From SOJA01 sp964598485 (GTDB taxonomy: Archaea > Thermoproteota > Bathyarchaeia > Bathyarchaeales > Bathycorpusculaceae), in contig CAZRCD010000001.1 of NCBI GenBank assembly GCA_964598485.1, positions 434,001-498,000 on the forward strand: a stretch of 64,000 nt of DNA, given 5' to 3'. Numbering within the stretch: the first letter of the stretch is position 1; each line of letters opens with the position of its first letter. The notes under the pieces were generated by a model, which was not told where the DNA came from, did not search any database, and was given only the letters and a program-made list of their open reading frames with translations. This document shows, piece by piece, positions 1 to 8,667 of the stretch. Position numbers and translations under genes: made by a program.

Positions 1-1731
1 TTTGAAGTCGCTGAAACGCACAACAACCGAGCGTGGCTGTATTGCTCTTGCAACTACTGCAATTCCTTCTGCAAGCTTGGCTACGAATTTTTGGGCTTGA
101 CCAGTTTCTATAAGGTACAATGGGTGTTCACCTATGTAGCTAGCCAGAATAAACTCTATCCGCATTAGTCCTATGCCCTCGAAAGGCAAGTGTTTATAAT
201 CCTCGACTTTTTCAGGAACGCCCAAATTCATGTAAATTTTTGTTGCTGTTACAGGCACTGCTTGAGTTGCTAAGCCACTGGTATTTACTGGAGATGCTGC
301 TTGAGTTGAGGAGGAAAGCTGTTCTGTCAGAGTTGGCAATACACCTTCGTAAACAACGCCGCTTCTTGAGTCCACAGTGTACTCTTTACCAGTAACCATA
401 AGCTCTGTAGCGTTACTGGTTCCCACAACGCATGGAATGCCTAGCTCTCGGCTTACGATGGCTGCGTGGCATGTTACTCCACCTTTGTTTGTGACTATGG
501 CTCCTGCGAGCTTCATGAAGGGTACATAGTCTGGATTTGTCATGTCCGTGACCAGAACGTCGCCTTTTTGCATCAGCTTGCCGGCTTCTTCAGGGTTTGA
601 AACAACTTTTGCTACACCTATGCCATAGCTTCTCTTGCCAGCTGGAATTCCCTTAACAGCAACCTTTAACGTTTCGGTGGGCCTCATTCTCTCAGCTTCA
701 ACCTTTTCTGGTGCTTCCGCACGTTTTACACTCCAAACAGTTTCGGGTCTCGATTGCACTATAAAGATGTTGTCTGGAAATGGTAACTCACTGTCAATGG
801 CCCATTCAATGTCTTGAGCTGTTCCATAATGTTGTTCGATGATTTTTGCCAGTTCCGCAAGTTTAAGAATTTCTTCATCGCTTAGGCATGATCGCTCTTG
901 CTTTTCGGGGGACACTTCCATGTGAGCTGTTTTGCCAGTGTTTGGGTCGCGGACGTATTGGAGTGTTTTTTTGACTATGCGCCTCTCAACTATGTTCAGC
1001 GTGGCCTTATCAACAATGAAATCGTCTGGAGTGACTGCTCCAGAAACAACAGACTCGCCTAAACCGTAATTACCCTCAATAACTATCTGGTCAGGGTCGC
1101 CGGTTACGGGATTTATTGTGAACATTACGCCTGCAGCCTTGGCGTTAACCATCTTCTGGACCCCAACGCTTATGAACACGTTTTCATGAGCGAAACCCTT
1201 CTCAGTGCGATAGAAAATTGCTCGAGGCGTAAAGAGACTTGACCAGCATTTCACAGTTTTCTCCAGAAGCTCGTCTTCTCCCTTCACGTTTAGGTAGGTT
1301 TCCTGCTGCCCTGCAAAAGACGCGTCAGGCAAGTCTTCGGCTGTTGCACTTGACCTCACAGCAACGAAAACAGCGTTTGTGTTTAGTTTTCTACACAGTG
1401 CTTGATAGGCGTTTCTAACGGCTTCCTCAATATCCTTCGGCACGGGTGGTGATTCAATTATTTCACGGATTTTTTTGGATGCGATTTCATACTGTTTTGG
1501 GTCGTTCGGGTCTGTTACTTTTTCCTTTATAACTGTGTAGATTTTTTCGGATATGCCTGTTTCCTCGATGAATCTCTTGTAGGAGTAGGCTGTTACTGCG
1601 AAGCCTGGTGGAATTGGTATGCCTGCGTTTATCATCTCGCCGAGACTGGCGTTTTTTCCTCCAACAGAAGGGATGTCCGTTTTTCTTAGGTGTTCAAACC
1701 ATATTATCAAGTCTTTTTTCATTTCTGTCAT
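1..1731 (-). CDS. ppsA: Phosphoenolpyruvate synthase, C-terminus outside the window
   Basis: The enzyme makes phosphoenolpyruvate from pyruvate and ATP for gluconeogenesis. The frame is open from an ATG at 1731 to base 1 (577 codons). The N-terminal nucleotide-binding part shows SVGGKNASLGE near residue 20. The phosphohistidine region reads GGVTCHAAIVSRELGIP, placing the catalytic His at about residue 422, close to His421 of the bacterial enzyme. The window cuts the gene in the conserved VVVRFSDFK stretch, so roughly the last 200 residues are missing. It is translationally coupled to the L10e gene upstream by an ATGA overlap. Family assignment is firm; the physiological direction is known for the family, not shown here. 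Confidence 0.95.
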   Translation of the reverse strand, partial: MTEMKKDLIIWFEHLRKTDIPSVGGKNASLGEMINAGIPIPPGFAVTAYSYKRFIEETGISEKIYTVIKEKVTDPNDPKQYEIASKKIREIIESPPVPKDIEEAVRNAYQALCRKLNTNAVFVAVRSSATAEDLPDASFAGQQETYLNVKGEDELLEKTVKCWSSLFTPRAIFYRTEKGFAHENVFISVGVQKMVNAKAAGVMFTINPVTGDPDQIVIEGNYGLGESVVSGAVTPDDFIVDKATLNIVERRIVKKTLQYVRDPNTGKTAHMEVSPEKQERSCLSDEEILKLAELAKIIEQHYGTAQDIEWAIDSELPFPDNIFIVQSRPETVWSVKRAEAPEKVEAERMRPTETLKVAVKGIPAGKRSYGIGVAKVVSNPEEAGKLMQKGDVLVTDMTNPDYVPFMKLAGAIVTNKGGVTCHAAIVSRELGIPCVVGTSNATELMVTGKEYTVDSRSGVVYEGVLPTLTEQLSSSTQAASPVNTSGLATQAVPVTATKIYMNLGVPEKVEDYKHLPFEGIGLMRIEFILASYIGEHPLYLIETGQAQKFVAKLAEGIAVVARAIQPRSVVVRFSDFK

Positions 1732-2243
1732 GATGCTTTAGCCTCTTCTTTTTCCACTTTTTCAACAGTTATCCTGCATGGAATTGGAAGTTTAGCGCTT
1801 CCACGTTTCAGAGCCTCCTTGGCGGCTTCAACGCCATCTTCATTCACGCTAACCACGATCACTGCTTGTTTGGATTTCACACGTGCCGCGGTCCCTATTG
1901 GTTTTCCGAAGGACCTTTTCATACCACTCTGAAGACGATCTGCATGCGCACCAAAAATCATCTTGTTTTCCCTAAGGATGTTGTGCGGATAAGGAAGAAT
2001 ACGCAGACAGTAATTTTCCGCAAGTTTATCTGCCAAATGACGGTTTGTAGCTATACGCGCTGCTTCTAAGGCGTTGTGGCGGATTTGCGCCTTTTTCTGC
2101 GCTATAAGCCTTGCTTCATACTCGAATTTTGATTTTGTGTCTCCCATGGTGAATTTCGTTATTTTCGGAGGTGGAAAACCCCTTACAAACTTTTTTCTTG
2201 TGTAAGGTTGTCCCTTAACGGTTCTGTAATTACGTGCACGCAT
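1728..2243 (-). CDS. rpl10e: Large-subunit ribosomal protein L10e (uL16 family)
   Basis: A 171-residue protein of the archaeal/eukaryotic L10e (uL16) family, which sits near the tRNA-binding sites of the large subunit. The N-terminus MRARNYRTVKGQPYTRKKF and the block LPYPHNILRENKMIFGAHADRLQSGM are diagnostic. Length fits the archaeal family. The ATG at 2243 gives the expected conserved N-terminus. Its stop overlaps the PEP synthase start by four bases (ATGA), so both are likely on one transcript; this pairing of translation and central carbon metabolism is a contextual observation, not evidence of shared function. Confidence 0.97.
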   Translation of the reverse strand: MRARNYRTVKGQPYTRKKFVRGFPPPKITKFTMGDTKSKFEYEARLIAQKKAQIRHNALEAARIATNRHLADKLAENYCLRILPYPHNILRENKMIFGAHADRLQSGMKRSFGKPIGTAARVKSKQAVIVVSVNEDGVEAAKEALKRGSAKLPIPCRITVEKVEKEEAKAS

Positions 2244-2364
2244 TCGTATTCCCCTTCAGCATACCATGAGCGCGATATTTAAACGATTTGTTAATGATTC
2301 TTTTTGATTAAGGTTATGAATTTTAAATAAATCTTGAAAATCAGAATGGCAAATCAACTTATTT

Positions 2365-2886
2365 TCATGGTGGCAACCGCTTGTTTCTGAACCATATGTT
2401 AGCGAGCTGATCGTAGTTTGGAAAAACCTCTTTCAAGATAGGAATATACATGGTCAGTTCTTCGTCAGTTAGATATTGGAATTGGTACTTCCCCATGTAA
2501 GGTGATGACTCACCCTCTCTTGTTACAAATTCTATGTGCATGAATGGGTCTCCCCGTTTTATTGTGATTGGGACACGGTTGTTGCTTAGGTTTACGAGCT
2601 CGAGGGCGAGTCTTCCGACGAACCCGCTGTGAACTTTTGCGGCGTTTAGGAAGCATAATCCCATTCGTCCGTACTTGCTTTTGGCTGTTAGATGGGCAAC
2701 GTAGTTTGGTGGAATGAACACTATTTCGTAGGATATTAGGTTTTTATGTTCTAAATAGTGAAGGGTTGTTTCCTCTTTAACTGTTAGGACGTAGCTGTCT
2801 CCATCGAGCAGATTATAATCATAAGGGTAAATACACTTATAGTTCTCAATAAGCTCCTTCAACTTGTCCTTACCTAAAACACCCAT
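2365..2886 (-). CDS. dCTP deaminase / dUTPase superfamily protein
   Basis: A 173-residue protein of the trimeric dCTP deaminase/dUTPase fold, which removes or reroutes dCTP/dUTP to limit uracil in DNA. It shows the family core: an SKYGRMGL motif near residue 70, then a GFVGRLALELVN block carrying the likely active-site Glu, and a late GDPFMHIEF strand. I prefer the ATG at 2886 because a GGAGGT lies eight bases upstream; a TTG one codon earlier is also possible. The protein differs from typical Dcd (a His-Ser pair replaces the usual Asp before the GFVG turn), so whether it is a deaminase, a dUTPase or bifunctional cannot be told from sequence alone. Confidence 0.8.
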   Translation of the reverse strand: MGVLGKDKLKELIENYKCIYPYDYNLLDGDSYVLTVKEETTLHYLEHKNLISYEIVFIPPNYVAHLTAKSKYGRMGLCFLNAAKVHSGFVGRLALELVNLSNNRVPITIKRGDPFMHIEFVTREGESSPYMGKYQFQYLTDEELTMYIPILKEVFPNYDQLANIWFRNKRLPP

Positions 2887-3300
2887 CAACTGAAACCTCC
2901 AGCACCTTCTAGCAATACTGAAACTCTTACGTTATATAGTTTTTTACCACAAGTTTTTCCCATATAACATAAGTTTTGCGTGAAGCTACTTCCGTTTTCT
3001 TTTCGTTTCTAATTCTTGTTGCATTTTTTCGCAGCGTCTATACCACAGTATTTCATAATCCTTTTGAGGCACAACTCTACATTTGAGGTTCGCTATCGTG
3101 TGAATTTCTTCTTTCTTGCACCATCCCACAGAGATTTCATAAGCATCCCAGTCAAGCTCCTCGTCTTCCCAATATACGAGAAGCGCGCGCTAGGGCTTCA
3201 TGAAAGTTTAAGTCATCGCATGCATGTAAAAAATGCGCACTTATTAATAGTTGTCAACATTTATCTCAAGGAGAGAAGTAAAGCTAGGCGATATTAAAAA
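2887..3300. other. 414-base gap with one weak small-gene candidate
   Basis: The stretch between the deaminase-family gene and the divergent GT4 gene is mostly AT-rich. It contains a minus-strand frame (2986-3201) with coding-like composition, listed separately. The plus-strand frame over the same bases is rich in Phe, Ser, His and Leu, as expected of the antisense of a Lys/Glu-rich gene, so I do not accept it. Promoters for both flanking genes should lie here, but I see no single convincing TATA box. Confidence 0.4.
2986..3201 (-). pseudogene. Possible small gene remnant with amber at codon 4
   Basis: From an ATG at 3201 the frame reads MKP, then TAG (3190-3192), then about 67 residues rich in Glu, Lys, Trp and Tyr (for example VYWEDEELDWDAYEISVGW) ending at a TAG at 2986-2988. 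No ATG, GTG or TTG lies between the amber codon and a GTG deep inside the frame, and no ribosome binding site precedes the ATG. The composition looks coding, yet the 5' end looks damaged. It may be a decayed gene, a gene fragment, or chance. I do not recognise a family. Confidence 0.25.
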
Positions 3301-4470
3301 GTGTCACAGAAATCCTCTGCTATTACCCATAGACTCAAGGCGGTCGCTTATTTAAGCACTTATCCGCCGCGAGAGTGCGGTATTGCGACGTTCACAAAAG
3401 ATTTAGTTAATGGTATTGATGCACTTCACGAGTTTAAATCGCAAACAGTTATCGCAATAAATGATAAAGAGGCGATTTACAACTATGATAAAAGGGTTAA
3501 ATGTCAGATTGAACAGGACTCAGCTGAGGATTACGTTCAAGCTGCTCGCTACGTCAATTCATCTAAAGCTGACTTGGTAAATCTCCAACATGAATTTGGT
3601 CTTTTTGGGGGAGACTGGGGAGAATATGTTAAATTGTTTCTGCAGAATCTTCAGAAACCTGTTGTAACTACGCTCCATACTATCGAGCCAGATTTTGAAT
3701 TAAAGGCTCAAACTATTCTGAAATACATTGCTAATCATAGCGCGGCAATTATTGTTATAACGAAAAAGGCTCTTCAACTACTGGAAAATTATGACGTTGG
3801 GCGTGAAAAAGTCACCGTTATCCCACATGGTTGTCCTAATGTCCCATTTGTTTCTAGCGAAAAGGTCAAACCCTCCTTGGGACTAGATGACAGAATAATT
3901 CTGTGCACGTTTGGATTGATTACCCCAGGCAAGGGTGTTGAATATGCTATTCAGGCTCTTCCGCCCATTGTTAAAAAAGAGCCAAGAGTTCTCTACCTCA
4001 TACTTGGAGAAACTCATCCGGAAGTAAGGAAAATTGAGGGCGAACGTTATCGGATGAAACTGATGAGCATGGTCGATAAGCTCCAATTGGGAAAACACGT
4101 TAGATTTCACAATCGTTTTCTTTCCAAAGCAGAACTAATTAAATATCTTCTGGCAACAGACATCTACATCAGCCCATACATCTCTCCGAGTCAGATAAGC
4201 AGTGGCACGCTTGTATACGCATTGGGAGCAGGCCGGGCCATAATATCGACTCCATACCTTCACGCTAGAGAAGCCCTAGCTAATAACCGGGGACTATTCT
4301 GCAAGTTTAAGGATCCCGATTCCATTGCCGAATCTATAGGTGTTCTTCTGAAAAATGAAGGGTTAAGAAAAAAAATGGAGAAAAAAGTTTACGAGTACAG
4401 CAGAAAATTCGTTTGGTCAAATGTAGCAATGAGATACGCTGAATTGTTCAGGTACGTCCTCAAAACTTAG
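3301..4470 (+). CDS. GT4-family glycosyltransferase
   Basis: A 389-residue GT-B glycosyltransferase that transfers a sugar from a nucleotide donor to an unknown acceptor. The N-terminal domain opens with a glycine-poor STYPPRECGIATFTKDL segment typical of this subgroup. The C-terminal domain has HGCPN near residue 178 and GLITPGKGVEYAIQAL near 205. The usual GT4 EX7E pair is not plainly present: the region reads SPSQISSGTLVYALGAG, with Gln and Tyr near the expected Glu positions. The start is a GTG after an AGGCGA-like site. It leads a plus-strand set with a six-hairpin protein 14 bases downstream, a CBS protein and a GH130 enzyme, suggesting a shared sugar pathway, possibly mannose-based (inference). 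Confidence 0.85.
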   Translation: MSQKSSAITHRLKAVAYLSTYPPRECGIATFTKDLVNGIDALHEFKSQTVIAINDKEAIYNYDKRVKCQIEQDSAEDYVQAARYVNSSKADLVNLQHEFGLFGGDWGEYVKLFLQNLQKPVVTTLHTIEPDFELKAQTILKYIANHSAAIIVITKKALQLLENYDVGREKVTVIPHGCPNVPFVSSEKVKPSLGLDDRIILCTFGLITPGKGVEYAIQALPPIVKKEPRVLYLILGETHPEVRKIEGERYRMKLMSMVDKLQLGKHVRFHNRFLSKAELIKYLLATDIYISPYISPSQISSGTLVYALGAGRAIISTPYLHAREALANNRGLFCKFKDPDSIAESIGVLLKNEGLRKKMEKKVYEYSRKFVWSNVAMRYAELFRYVLKT

Positions 4471-4484
4471 GAGGGATATAACAC

Positions 4485-5525
4485 ATGGATCTTCCACCTA
4501 TAAAACTGGATTTTCTAAAATCACTTACTGATGACACCGGTATCATCCAGCACGCAAAGTTTGCCACTCCGAAAAGAAAGGAAGGATACACCACTGATGA
4601 TAATGCGCGCGCATTGATGGCATGCATTAAGTACCATCAGATCTATGATGGCTCGGAAGTAGAAAAACTGATAGACGTGTATTTAAGCTTTCTTCTCCAT
4701 ATGCAAAGACCAGATGGCAGGATGCATAATCTTCTCAGTTACCATCGGCGGTTTGAAGACGAAGTAGGTTCAGAAGACTGCATGGGACGCACCCTCTGGG
4801 CTTGTGGACTTACCATGAGTTCCAACTTACACACGGAGAAAAAACTAATATCAAAGGAAATTTTTGACAAAGTTTTCCCATGGGTTCCTGACTTCAAATC
4901 ACCTAGATCCAAGGCTTTTGCAATCCTGGGACTTTGCCACTATTACAAAGCCTATCCTCAAGATCAGAATGTCATCCTAAACATGAGGGCGTTGGCCGAT
5001 CAACTTTTAGACAATTATAAACTTGAATCTTCTAGCGATTGGCGTTGGTTTGAATCTTATCTTACCTATGTTAATGGGCGGTTGCCCCAAGCCCTTTTTA
5101 AGGCGTATAAAAATATGAATGTTAAGAAATACCTTCAGGTAGCCAAAGAGTCTTTTGATTTTCTCCTAGGAGTGGGGATGATTGATGAAAAATTTGTCCC
5201 GGTTGGCAATAATGGTTGGTATAGGAAAGGACGGGAAAGAGCAATGTACGATCAGCAATCCATTGAAGCATCTTGCATGGTCGAAGCAGCACTTGATGCC
5301 TTTCGAGTGACTGGCGATGAAAAATATCGAAGAAAGGCTCAAGATGCCTTTGATTGGTTTCTAGGAAAGAACTCTCAGGGTGTTGTAGTTTACAATCCGG
5401 AGACAGGTGGTTGTTATGATGGAATAACACCTGAAGGATTAAACCTAAACCAAGGCGCTGAGTCTACTGTATCCTATCTTCTAGCACGCTTGGAATTGGC
5501 GGCTCTTAAAAAATCGTGCAGTTGA
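4485..5525 (+). CDS. Six-hairpin (alpha/alpha-barrel) glycosidase-like protein
   Basis: A 346-residue, probably cytosolic protein with the helix-rich pattern of six-hairpin glycosidases. Motifs include TPKRKEGYTTDDNARALMA near residue 26, MQRPDGRMHNLLSY near 72, and a late DGITPEGLNLNQGAES segment. No signal peptide is present. An AGGAGGG sits just upstream of the ATG. Proteins of this type often lie beside GT4 and GH130 genes, as here, but their substrate is not established to my knowledge. The acidic residues in TTDDNAR and in DGITPEG are candidates for sugar contact or catalysis (inference). It might instead act as a partner of the transferase rather than as a hydrolase. Confidence 0.7.
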   Translation: MDLPPIKLDFLKSLTDDTGIIQHAKFATPKRKEGYTTDDNARALMACIKYHQIYDGSEVEKLIDVYLSFLLHMQRPDGRMHNLLSYHRRFEDEVGSEDCMGRTLWACGLTMSSNLHTEKKLISKEIFDKVFPWVPDFKSPRSKAFAILGLCHYYKAYPQDQNVILNMRALADQLLDNYKLESSSDWRWFESYLTYVNGRLPQALFKAYKNMNVKKYLQVAKESFDFLLGVGMIDEKFVPVGNNGWYRKGRERAMYDQQSIEASCMVEAALDAFRVTGDEKYRRKAQDAFDWFLGKNSQGVVVYNPETGGCYDGITPEGLNLNQGAESTVSYLLARLELAALKKSCS

Positions 5526-5579
5526 TTTATTAAGGAAAACGCGCAAAATAAAGGTTAGAATGAAAATGGTGGAAGAAAG

Positions 5580-5972
5580 ATGAAGGTTCGAAATATAATG
5601 GTTGAAAACGTCGTAACCGCAAAAGAGGACAATACGATAAAAAATGCGATTGAGATGTTGTATAAGAAACATGTAGGATCGATAGTTATAACTGATGATG
5701 AAGGAAAGTGTAAAGGAATTTTTACCGAGCGAGATGCCATTAGAGTTGTAGCCCAAAAGGTTGCTTTAGACGAGCCTCTGAGGAATGTTATGACGAAAAA
5801 TGTCATAACTATTCAGGAAGACGCTACATTCGAAGAGGCAAGAAGACGTATAATCTCACGCGGAATCAGACACTTGCCGGTAGTGAATCAGAAAGGAAAA
5901 ATGGTGGGTTTGCTGGCCATCAGAGACTTTTTAGATGAACTTTTTGGAATAAAGTTTTGGAAACCAGATTAG
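5580..5972 (+). CDS. Two-CBS-domain protein
   Basis: A 130-residue protein made almost entirely of two CBS domains, about residues 1-60 and 68-125. The first has the pattern IKNAIEMLYKKHVGSIVITD and the second FEEARRRIISRGIRHLPVV. Paired CBS domains form Bateman modules that bind adenine nucleotides such as AMP, ATP or S-adenosylmethionine and usually report energy state. No catalytic domain is attached, so it probably regulates a partner in trans. Its position between the glycosidase-like gene and the GH130 gene suggests regulation of that pathway (inference). The ATG follows GGTGGAAGAAAG. Confidence 0.88.
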   Translation: MKVRNIMVENVVTAKEDNTIKNAIEMLYKKHVGSIVITDDEGKCKGIFTERDAIRVVAQKVALDEPLRNVMTKNVITIQEDATFEEARRRIISRGIRHLPVVNQKGKMVGLLAIRDFLDELFGIKFWKPD

Positions 5973-6029
5973 GAAATCAGAAAACTTTTGGATGAATTTT
6001 TGGAATAAGGTTTTTGGGAATTAAGCATC

Positions 6030-6923
6030 ATGAAGCGTTTTCAAGGTAATCCGATTCTTGAATCAATAGTGACTCATGAATGGGAGTCGAGGAGAGTATT
6101 CAATGCTGCCGCTTTTTTAGCGGACAAGCGTATTCATATTCTATACCGTGCTATGGGTGATGACGGTATTTCTCGTATTGGTTATGCTGCCACGTCGGAT
6201 GGTTATTACATTAACGAACGTTTGCCTTTACCTGTTTTTGAACCCATAAACGATGTAGAGAAGAATGGGTGTGAGGACCCTCGTTTGACTCTTTTGGATG
6301 ATAAGTTGGTTATGGCTTATACTGCGTTGCAAGAATGTGATCACCATCTAATATATCAGATTTCGTTAACTTCGATTGCTGTTAAGGATTTTCTCACTAA
6401 ACAATGGAAGTGGGCGGACCGACGGTTACCTTTCCCGGGCATTCGTAACAAGGACGCAGTGATTTTTCCTAGAAGGATTGATGGGAAATATATTATGTTT
6501 CATCGCATTGAGCCCGATATTTGCAGCACTCGTTCTGATGATCTTCAGAGATGGTGCGATATCAAGTCTGTAATGAGGCCTAGGCTTAAGAATTGGGATT
6601 GTTGGAAGGTTGGTGCAGCTGGTTCACCAATAGAGCTTAACGAAGGTTGGCTCCTCATTTATCACGGAGTGAATTTTGAGAAGATATATTCTCTTGGCGT
6701 CGCACTGCTTGACAAGTATGATCCTGAAATTGTTCTTTACCGTTCTGAAAAACCTATATTAACACCTACTGAAGACTACGAACGCTTTGGCAAAGTGCCC
6801 AATGTGGTCTTTAGCTGCGGAAACATCTTGATGGACGACCAACTTCTAATCTACTATGGCGGTGCTGACAGTGTCCTATGTGTTGCCTCTTACGACCTAA
6901 GCGAGCTAGTCCCTAGAAAATAA
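6030..6923 (+). CDS. GH130-family glycoside phosphorylase/hydrolase
   Basis: A 297-residue five-bladed beta-propeller enzyme of the GH130 family. The family phosphorolyses or hydrolyses beta-mannosides and related sugars. The signature CEDPR lies at residues 81-85, with Asp83 as the likely general acid. Other family marks are FNAAAF near 24, NKDAVIFPRR near 140, KVGAAGSP near 190 and YYGGADS near the end. No secretion signal is seen, so it acts in the cytosol. Basic residues that bind phosphate in the phosphorylases cannot be assigned with confidence from this reading. The cluster context fits turnover of an intracellular mannose-containing glycan or solute (inference). Confidence 0.88.
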   Translation: MKRFQGNPILESIVTHEWESRRVFNAAAFLADKRIHILYRAMGDDGISRIGYAATSDGYYINERLPLPVFEPINDVEKNGCEDPRLTLLDDKLVMAYTALQECDHHLIYQISLTSIAVKDFLTKQWKWADRRLPFPGIRNKDAVIFPRRIDGKYIMFHRIEPDICSTRSDDLQRWCDIKSVMRPRLKNWDCWKVGAAGSPIELNEGWLLIYHGVNFEKIYSLGVALLDKYDPEIVLYRSEKPILTPTEDYERFGKVPNVVFSCGNILMDDQLLIYYGGADSVLCVASYDLSELVPRK

Positions 6924-7044
6924 CGCGTATTTTATTACACATGTTTTTTGCAGAGCAAAGCAAAAAAAAGGATTTTGCTGGAGATGTCACCACTGTTTCT
7001 TAATATAGTTTTTTAACATAACAAAAGAAAAGGAAGGGTACTTT

Positions 7045-7650
7045 ATGAGCTGTAAATATTGTGGAAAAGATGTAGTTTATAGATGTAGTGTCTGCGGAGA
7101 AATGTTATGTGCAGAGCATGTAAAGCTGCGGACAGTTTGTCCATCATGTATAAAGAAAACCACTGTAGAATACACTATCCATAAAGTAGTATTGGATCAG
7201 GAAAGGGAGAAGATTCGAGAATTTGTTCAACGATCTTGGGGAGAGGAAGAACAACTAACGTTTGACAGAAAGTTCATGGTTGCGGAACTCCCTGCATATG
7301 CAGCAAAACTGGAAAACAATACGATCGGATTTGTCTCCTTCGTAGAGATGGACGATGCCATTTTAATTGTGGCTTTAGGAGTCTTGCCCCGATATCAAGA
7401 CTCTGGTGTTGGCAGAAGTTTAATTGAAAAAGTTGAGGCTGAAGCCAAAAGACTGCTGAAGAAGAGACTGCTAGTTTCAACTTCAAATGATGATTTACCT
7501 GCTTTGGCATTTTATCAGTCTCTCGGTTTTCAGATTTATGAAGTAAAGCCCAAAGTCATAGCTGAGAAACATGGTGGAATCTTAAAGGGTATAGGCGGAC
7601 TGCCTGTGAGAGACGAGTTGAGACTGCAGAAAATCCTTTACCAGGGTTGA
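7045..7650 (+). CDS. GNAT acetyltransferase with N-terminal zinc finger
   Basis: A 201-residue fusion. Residues 3-35 carry CxxC pairs (CKYC, CSVC), a CAEH and a final CPSC, resembling a B-box or HIT-type zinc finger. Residues 50-195 form a GNAT domain; the acetyl-CoA motif A is VLPRYQDSGVGRSLIEKV and the later ALAFYQSLGFQIYEV is motif B. It should transfer an acyl group from acetyl-CoA to an amine; the substrate is unknown. The zinc finger suggests docking on a protein or nucleic acid. A GGAAGGG precedes the ATG. It is convergent with the DUF3795 gene. Confidence 0.85.
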   Translation: MSCKYCGKDVVYRCSVCGEMLCAEHVKLRTVCPSCIKKTTVEYTIHKVVLDQEREKIREFVQRSWGEEEQLTFDRKFMVAELPAYAAKLENNTIGFVSFVEMDDAILIVALGVLPRYQDSGVGRSLIEKVEAEAKRLLKKRLLVSTSNDDLPALAFYQSLGFQIYEVKPKVIAEKHGGILKGIGGLPVRDELRLQKILYQG

Positions 7651-7659
7651 TACTGTTTT

Positions 7660-8013
7660 TCAAATGGCGCCGAGTCCATGTCTTATCTCATCTAAGATCT
7701 CTTCAGCCTTTGAATATTTACTGAACAGTTGAGAGAGCTTTTCACATGGATATTCAGGGCAGTATGCACAGTTCTTAACGTTTTTTTCTCTTCCACACTT
7801 CCTTATTTCGCAAACGTTGCAGTAACTGAAAATGCGTGGATTATCGCCTATGCAACCATCACAGTTAATATCTTCTGGTTTGTATTCCTTCCCGTATTGC
7901 TTCGTAAATATTTCAGCCACTCGTTTTCTTTCTGCATCATCATTCTTCTGTGTCGCTATTAAAACTGGACAATCTGAACAGATTATCCCGCAATATCCAA
8001 TCATCTTCTCCAT
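7660..8013 (-). CDS. DUF3795 cysteine-rich protein
   Basis: A 117-residue protein of the DUF3795 family, of unknown function. It contains about ten cysteines in metal-site spacing: CGIICSDCP near residue 8, CDGCIGD near 50, CNVCEIRKCG near 65 and CAYCPEYPC near 82. These probably bind zinc or an iron-sulfur cluster. The gene lies just downstream of the HemK2-like gene on the same strand but with a gap, so co-transcription is uncertain. Function cannot be inferred from sequence. Confidence 0.8.
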   Translation of the reverse strand: MEKMIGYCGIICSDCPVLIATQKNDDAERKRVAEIFTKQYGKEYKPEDINCDGCIGDNPRIFSYCNVCEIRKCGREKNVKNCAYCPEYPCEKLSQLFSKYSKAEEILDEIRHGLGAI

Positions 8014-8052
8014 TCAAACCCTCCATGTCATAAGATTATGTAGATGGCTTAT

Positions 8053-8667
8053 TTAGCGTCCCGCCTTGATAAGCACTATTGTCTCAAAAAATGGCAAAGC
8101 ACGCTTCGCAACAACGCTGGTTCTTAAGCGACTTTTTCCAAGTTTTAGCAAAGTTTTGTTAACGTCCGACAACGTAGACTGCATCAAGAGGATGCATCCA
8201 TTGTCTTTCAGATATTTTGGTGCTTGGCAAATGAAACGATCAATGACTTGTCTGCCAGAAGCTCCGCCAGCCCAAGCATGTGCAAGCCACGATTTATCTT
8301 CGGAAGGTTTTGAAGGCAAGTAAGGAGCATTAAAGAGAATTGAATCAAACTTCTCTTCCACTCTCATGTGTGCGAACAAGTCGCCTTGCACGAAACAGGT
8401 TTTTTCCAACACCCCGTTCAGCTTTGCGTTTTCCTTTGCACATCGAACAGCATAAGGATTTATGTCAACCATAACAACTTTTGCAGCTTTGCCTGCTGTA
8501 ACCATGCCCAGTATGCCGCATCCAGTGCCCATATCAAGAACAAGTTCGCCTTTTTTCACAGCTAAATTTTCAGCGAAAAGAAAAGAGTCTTCTGCGGGTT
8601 CGTAAACATTCTTATGAACATGGAAAACGTAGTCTCTGAAATACACTTTCTTACTTGGCGAGGGCAT
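8053..8667 (-). CDS. HemK2/Mtq2-like protein glutamine methyltransferase
   Basis: A 204-residue class I SAM-dependent methyltransferase. Motif I reads VLDMGTGCGILGM near residue 44, and the substrate-binding motif is NAPYLPS near 117, a variant of the NPPY motif used for amide-nitrogen methylation. The N-terminal VYEPAEDSFLFAENL is characteristic of archaeal HemK2 orthologues, which methylate the GGQ glutamine of release factor aRF1. It overlaps the rsmA gene by 17 bases and is the distal gene of a translation-related run. Assignment to aRF1 modification is by family; NAPY instead of NPPY is a mild deviation. Confidence 0.85.
   Translation of the reverse strand: MPSPSKKVYFRDYVFHVHKNVYEPAEDSFLFAENLAVKKGELVLDMGTGCGILGMVTAGKAAKVVMVDINPYAVRCAKENAKLNGVLEKTCFVQGDLFAHMRVEEKFDSILFNAPYLPSKPSEDKSWLAHAWAGGASGRQVIDRFICQAPKYLKDNGCILLMQSTLSDVNKTLLKLGKSRLRTSVVAKRALPFFETIVLIKAGR

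Noticed and set aside
3016..3297. 93-codon plus-strand frame before the GT4 gene
   Set aside because: Phe/His/Ser-rich, as expected of the antisense of a Lys/Glu-rich frame; no ribosome site.
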